The notes beneath the pieces are model-generated. The model did no database searches. It saw only the letters and a program-made list of their open reading frames with translations, and was not told where the DNA came from. DNA of 64,000 nucleotides from Bacteroidota bacterium (GTDB taxonomy: Bacteria > Bacteroidota > Bacteroidia > Bacteroidales > Paludibacteraceae): positions 21,213 to 85,212 of the forward strand of contig JAEWUM010000018.1 in the NCBI GenBank assembly GCA_023459355.1, in the 5' to 3' direction. Position numbers and translations under genes: made by a program. Position 1 is the first letter of the stretch, and every line of letters begins with the position of its first letter. Below, one piece after another: positions 60,886 through 64,000 of this stretch.

Positions 60886-62829
60886 ATGGATAATCTTGTG
60901 GACACTATTCTAACACACATGGAAAACAGACCGACTATCATTGACCTTTTTAATCAAAGTGTCAGGCTTTACGCATCCAACCCGTTTCTATGGGAGAAAG
61001 TTACAACGGAGTTTGTTCCTACTACCTATCAGGAAACGCTTGAACAAACACACCGGATTGCTGCCGGATTAATCGCGCTGGGCGTAAAACCGGGGGATAA
61101 AATTTCTTTACTTTCGGAAGGAAGAAACGCGTGGATAACGGGCGAACTGGGCATTCTTCATACAGGCGCCATCAATGTTCCGCTGTCGATCAAGTTGGAA
61201 GAAAGCAATGATTTAATCTTCAGGATTCAGCATTCGGAGTCTGCTTATGTGGTTGTTTCGGGTGGACAGCTCCGGAAAATAAGGACTATCATGGAGCAAT
61301 TGCCGGATGTGAAACAGGTAATTGTTATCGACGAACAGGAATCGTATCTGGAAAAAGAGATGCCTTTATCCGCGTTGATTGAGAAAGGTGAAGCGCTGCT
61401 TAAAGATAATCCGGATATTGTTACCCAAACGGCTGCTGCTATTAAACCCGACGATATCGCGACCATCAGCTACACTTCGGGCACGACTGCCGACCCGAAA
61501 GGTATCCTGCTCACGCACCGCAACTACACGGCGAATGTGGAACAGGCACTGACCCTGATGAACATCCCACAAACTTTCAGAACACTCATCATACTGCCTT
61601 TGGATCACTGTTTCGCGCATGTGGCCGGTTTTTATAGTTTCATGGCAATGGGGGCCAGCGTGGGTACCGTGCAAACCGGTAAAACGGGCATGGAAACACT
61701 GAAAAACATTCCCATCAACATAAAGGAACTGAAACCTGACTTATTGTTGAGTGTACCTGCACTTGCCAAAAGTTTCAAAAAGAACATCGAAACCAGTATC
61801 CGTGCAAAAGGACCTGTCATCAATCGCCTGTTTCATATCGCCCTCAACATGGCGTATGCATACAATAAGGAAGGATATAATAAAGGTCAGGGCTGGCAGA
61901 AGTTGAAGAAACCGCTGCTGTCTTTGTTCGATAAGATTTTGTTCTCAAAAATACGCGAAGGGATGGGTGGTAAGCTGAAATTCTTCATTGGTGGCGGCGC
62001 CTTGCTTGATATCGACCTGCAACGTTTTTATTATGCCATTGGCATGCCGATGTTCCAGGGCTACGGACTCAGTGAAGCCACTCCGATTATTTCTTCAAAC
62101 GGCTTGAAACGACACAAATTAGGCTCGTCGGGTTTCCTGGTAACCCCGATGGAGCTGAAAATATGTGATAGTGACGGCAACGAACTTCCTTTATATGAAA
62201 AGGGTGAAATCGTGATAAAGGGAGAAAATGTGATGGCCGGCTACTACAAAAATGAAAAAGCAACCGCTGAAACGGTAGTTGATGGTTGGTTGCATACAGG
62301 AGATATGGGCTACATGGATAAAGATGGCTTTCTGTATGTGGTCGGACGGTTTAAAAGCCTGCTGATTTCAAGCGATGGCGAAAAATACAGCCCGGAAGGC
62401 ATCGAAGAATCGTTGGTGGAAAACTCGCACTTTATCGATCAGGTTTTACTGCATAACAACCAGGACGCGTATACAACCGCGCTGATTGTCCCGAACAAAG
62501 AAGCGCTGAAACGGTATGTACACCGCAAGCAGCCTGAACTCGACTGGGATAAGCGTGAAGCAAAAAAAATCGCGCTGGATAAACTACAACGTGAGATTCT
62601 TGCCTACCGGAAAGGTGGCAAATTCGAAGGCATGTTTCCTGAAAGGTGGTTACCTGCTGCCATCGCGGTGATTGGCGAACCTTTTACCGAGCAAAACGGA
62701 TTGGTGAACAGCACCATGAAAATCATCCGCGGCAAAGTAGAGGAAAGATATGCCGACCGGATTGAGAAATTATATGTCAACGGGGGAAAAGAAATTATCA
62801 ACCAGGAGAATATTGAGGCGTTAGATTAG
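60886..62829 (+). CDS. AMP-binding long-chain acyl-CoA synthetase-type protein
   Basis: A 647-residue adenylate-forming enzyme. The P-loop motif is TISYTSGTTADPKGILLTH, and the adenine-binding motif is QGYGLSEATPIIS. LHTGDMGYMDKDGFLYVVGR carries the conserved Asp and hinge Arg. The C-terminal catalytic Lys is expected in VNSTMKIIRGKV. It activates fatty acids to acyl-AMP and acyl-CoA. An internal segment (NRLFHIALNMAYAYNKEGYN) is the extended linker found in the FadD15/AAS-like group. An in-frame Met 11 codons downstream is an alternative start. It is the first core gene after the R-M island. Confidence 0.9.
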   Translation: MDNLVDTILTHMENRPTIIDLFNQSVRLYASNPFLWEKVTTEFVPTTYQETLEQTHRIAAGLIALGVKPGDKISLLSEGRNAWITGELGILHTGAINVPLSIKLEESNDLIFRIQHSESAYVVVSGGQLRKIRTIMEQLPDVKQVIVIDEQESYLEKEMPLSALIEKGEALLKDNPDIVTQTAAAIKPDDIATISYTSGTTADPKGILLTHRNYTANVEQALTLMNIPQTFRTLIILPLDHCFAHVAGFYSFMAMGASVGTVQTGKTGMETLKNIPINIKELKPDLLLSVPALAKSFKKNIETSIRAKGPVINRLFHIALNMAYAYNKEGYNKGQGWQKLKKPLLSLFDKILFSKIREGMGGKLKFFIGGGALLDIDLQRFYYAIGMPMFQGYGLSEATPIISSNGLKRHKLGSSGFLVTPMELKICDSDGNELPLYEKGEIVIKGENVMAGYYKNEKATAETVVDGWLHTGDMGYMDKDGFLYVVGRFKSLLISSDGEKYSPEGIEESLVENSHFIDQVLLHNNQDAYTTALIVPNKEALKRYVHRKQPELDWDKREAKKIALDKLQREILAYRKGGKFEGMFPERWLPAAIAVIGEPFTEQNGLVNSTMKIIRGKVEERYADRIEKLYVNGGKEIINQENIEALD

Positions 62830-62841
62830 TCATTTTTTTTA

Positions 62842-62976
62842 AACCATATAAGTCATATAAGTGACATATAAGCACTTAGACTTTCGACGTTAGACGTTAG
62901 ACGTTAGACGTTAGACCATATAAGTTATACTATTCGTCAAAACATCGAAAGCAACGCAGCAGTTTTCTGAAGCACC
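62842..62976. repeat. Mixed intergenic repeats after the acyl-CoA synthetase
   Basis: ATATAAGTCATATAAGTGAC units, then four TTAGACG heptamers (62884-62915), then a truncated right half of the MITE-like element (ATCGAAAGCAACGCAGCAGT, 62944-62976). Confidence 0.7.
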
Positions 62977-62979
62977 GAC

Positions 62980-63750
62980 TTAGTCGCACAGCACATACAA
63001 ATCCCCGCGCGGATTAATCAGCATAACTGGTACAGGCGACTTTATAATCAGGTGTAATTCCTTCGGACCGAAGACGATATCATCTAAGCCATACTCGCGG
63101 GAGGCACTGGCTATGATGAGTCCGCATGGGTGTTTTCGTACATAATTCACCGCGTCAAACTCAATTTTAAAGCTATCCTTTTTACCTTTTTCCACTTGAT
63201 ATTGCAAATTGAACTTATCAAGCACCGTGCTAATTTTCTCTACATTGGTGGCTGCTTTCGAACCATAATCCTTGGCCAGAAGTAAAATTATTTCTGAATT
63301 ACAAAACCTGCCGAAAGCAGCAGCAAATTGCGCTTTCTCGATTTCTTCTATCAGAAAATTCACCGGGACAAGCACTTTACTGAAATTCATTTCCGCGAAA
63401 CTATCTTTGTAAATCACATAAGGTATCCTCAATTCTCGACAGGCATGCAGGTATTTTTTTATAACCCGGGTTTCTTGTTTCGGTAATTGAATAAAGAGAA
63501 AAGAAACTTCGTCTGTTTCGCAGATATTGTTCAACTCACTGACACCCGATGATCGCACAGCCAGATAATCCGCTTCGATATTCATCTCTGACAAATGCGC
63601 TTCCAGGGTATTCTTTCGCTTGTCGATTTTGTTTTCCGGCACTTCAAGCATCATCACGCCAAATTGCTTACCGAGTTTCCCGGCAAAATCATGCGCTCCC
63701 CTGACGAGGGAGGAGGCGGTGGAAATGTTTTGGATTAAGACTGATATCAT
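62980..63750 (-). CDS. Universal stress protein (UspA-like)
   Basis: 256 residues with two Usp-like alpha/beta halves. The first opens MISVLIQNISTASSLVRGAHDFAGKLG; the second begins FSKVLVPVNFLIEEIEKAQFAAAFGR (read in parts) and ends VPVMLINP, the typical Usp terminal strand. The ATP-binding G-x2-G-x9-G(S/T) pattern is not clear, so nucleotide binding is uncertain. It is probably a stress-related cytosolic protein. Confidence 0.75.
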   Translation of the reverse strand: MISVLIQNISTASSLVRGAHDFAGKLGKQFGVMMLEVPENKIDKRKNTLEAHLSEMNIEADYLAVRSSGVSELNNICETDEVSFLFIQLPKQETRVIKKYLHACRELRIPYVIYKDSFAEMNFSKVLVPVNFLIEEIEKAQFAAAFGRFCNSEIILLLAKDYGSKAATNVEKISTVLDKFNLQYQVEKGKKDSFKIEFDAVNYVRKHPCGLIIASASREYGLDDIVFGPKELHLIIKSPVPVMLINPRGDLYVLCD

Positions 63751-63762
63751 TGTTTGTGGATA

Positions 63763-63873
63763 AATAGCGGAGAACGGAAAGCGGAGAACGAAGAACGATT
63801 GCTTATAAATATTTCAACAGGCGCAAGCATTGCGTCTCCTACGCTTTCCGCTTTCCGTTTTCCGCTATTAAAG
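63763..63873. repeat. Heptamer repeats between usp and alr
   Basis: GGAGAACGGAAAGCGGAG at 63769-63786 and the opposite sense CGCTTTCCGCTTTCCG around 63842-63857 flank AACAGGCGCAAGCATTGCGTC, a relative of the GACGC palindromes at 9.9 kb. Confidence 0.65.
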
Positions 63874-64000
63874 CTATTCGCTAAAATAAACCCGCTTCAC
63901 CCTCCTCGAAACGCCGGTCAGTATTTCGTAGGGTATCGTATTTAATTTATCTGCCATTTCGGCAATGGTGATGTAATCGCCGAAAATTTCGACTGTATCA
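63874..64000 (-). CDS. alr: Alanine racemase C-terminus (partial), likely of a MurF-Alr fusion
   Basis: The minus strand is open from the right edge to the TAG at 63874-63876. The visible 42 codons read VEIFGDYITIAEMADKLNTI, then PYEILTGVSRRVKRVYFSE. This is the end of the alanine racemase C-terminal beta domain, with the PYE(I/L)LTG motif. In Bacteroidetes this domain is often fused behind MurF; the fusion cannot be checked here because the rest lies outside the window. Confidence 0.85.
   Translation of the reverse strand, partial: DTVEIFGDYITIAEMADKLNTIPYEILTGVSRRVKRVYFSE

Noticed and set aside
61366..61674. Minus-strand 102-residue ORF
   Set aside because: Antisense to the AMP-binding core of the acyl-CoA synthetase; no independent support.
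62884..62915. Small gene or regulatory array in the TTAGACG tract
   Set aside because: A simple heptamer repeat of the same kind as the other spacer tracts; no ORF or promoter.

Overview
The window looks like a chromosomal segment of a Bacteroidales/Bacteroidetes bacterium. Several signs agree. Promoters match the phylum-specific TTG-N18..21-TAnnTTTG type. No Shine-Dalgarno sequences are obvious before starts. There is a type IX secretion plug protein (DUF5103), phylum-typical families (DUF4290, DUF4270, DUF4827, BACON, DUF5689), a Na+-translocating NQR operon, a TonB-dependent receptor with lipoprotein partners, and a tmRNA whose tag reads GETNYALAA. I cannot name the species.

Layout. 1-7.1 kb (minus strand): an apparent extracellular nucleic-acid scavenging locus, with a BACON/nonspecific nuclease, a TonB-dependent receptor, two OB-fold-type lipoproteins and an EEP-family nuclease cut by the window edge. 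7.4-14.6 kb: housekeeping genes (DUF4290, murA, ferritin, glmM, DUF4827, thrA). 14.7-15.4 kb: tRNA-Arg(TCT), then a gene-free stretch with two different ~22-bp palindromic tandem arrays and a hairpin element. 15.4-18.9 kb: rifampin ADP-ribosyltransferase, an FAD oxidoreductase and an AraC-type membrane regulator. 19.0-24.9 kb: the nqrABCDEF operon. 25.2-30.0 kb: T9SS plug, radical SAM protein, a MITE-like repeat, an unusual tRNA-Arg(CCG), a PHP phosphoesterase and a DMT transporter. 30.2-40.4 kb: glycogen metabolism (GT3-like synthase, GT35 phosphorylase, short GT5-like protein) interleaved with tgt, hisH, panD, panC and DUF4270. 40.4-47.7 kb: rpsA, a group II intron with a frameshifted reverse transcriptase parked behind a terminator, an EEP hydrolase, a MATE pump and a VOC protein. 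47.7-50.1 kb: a small-RNA candidate, a truncated ORF6N gene, a DUF4143 ATPase and tmRNA.

50.3-60.8 kb is the main accessory region. It is a type I restriction-modification operon lying directly downstream of tmRNA, in the order half-hsdS, hsdM, metallophosphoesterase, full hsdS, AT-rich membrane protein, DUF2188 relic, DUF3800, an unknown protein with a possible BECR-like nuclease look, hsdR and a YgjP-type metallopeptidase. The genes between the R-M subunits are the best candidate here for an undescribed defence module. 60.9-64 kb returns to core genes (acyl-CoA synthetase, universal stress protein, C-terminus of alanine racemase).

Heptamer-based repeats fill many intergenic gaps. In places they run into coding sequence and supply the last residues of GlmM-, HisH-, glycogen-synthase- and radical-SAM-type proteins. 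Other points of note: MurA with Asp in place of the fosfomycin-target Cys, TGT lacking its three zinc cysteines, and a tRNA in which the nearly universal G19-C56 pair is replaced by U19-A56.
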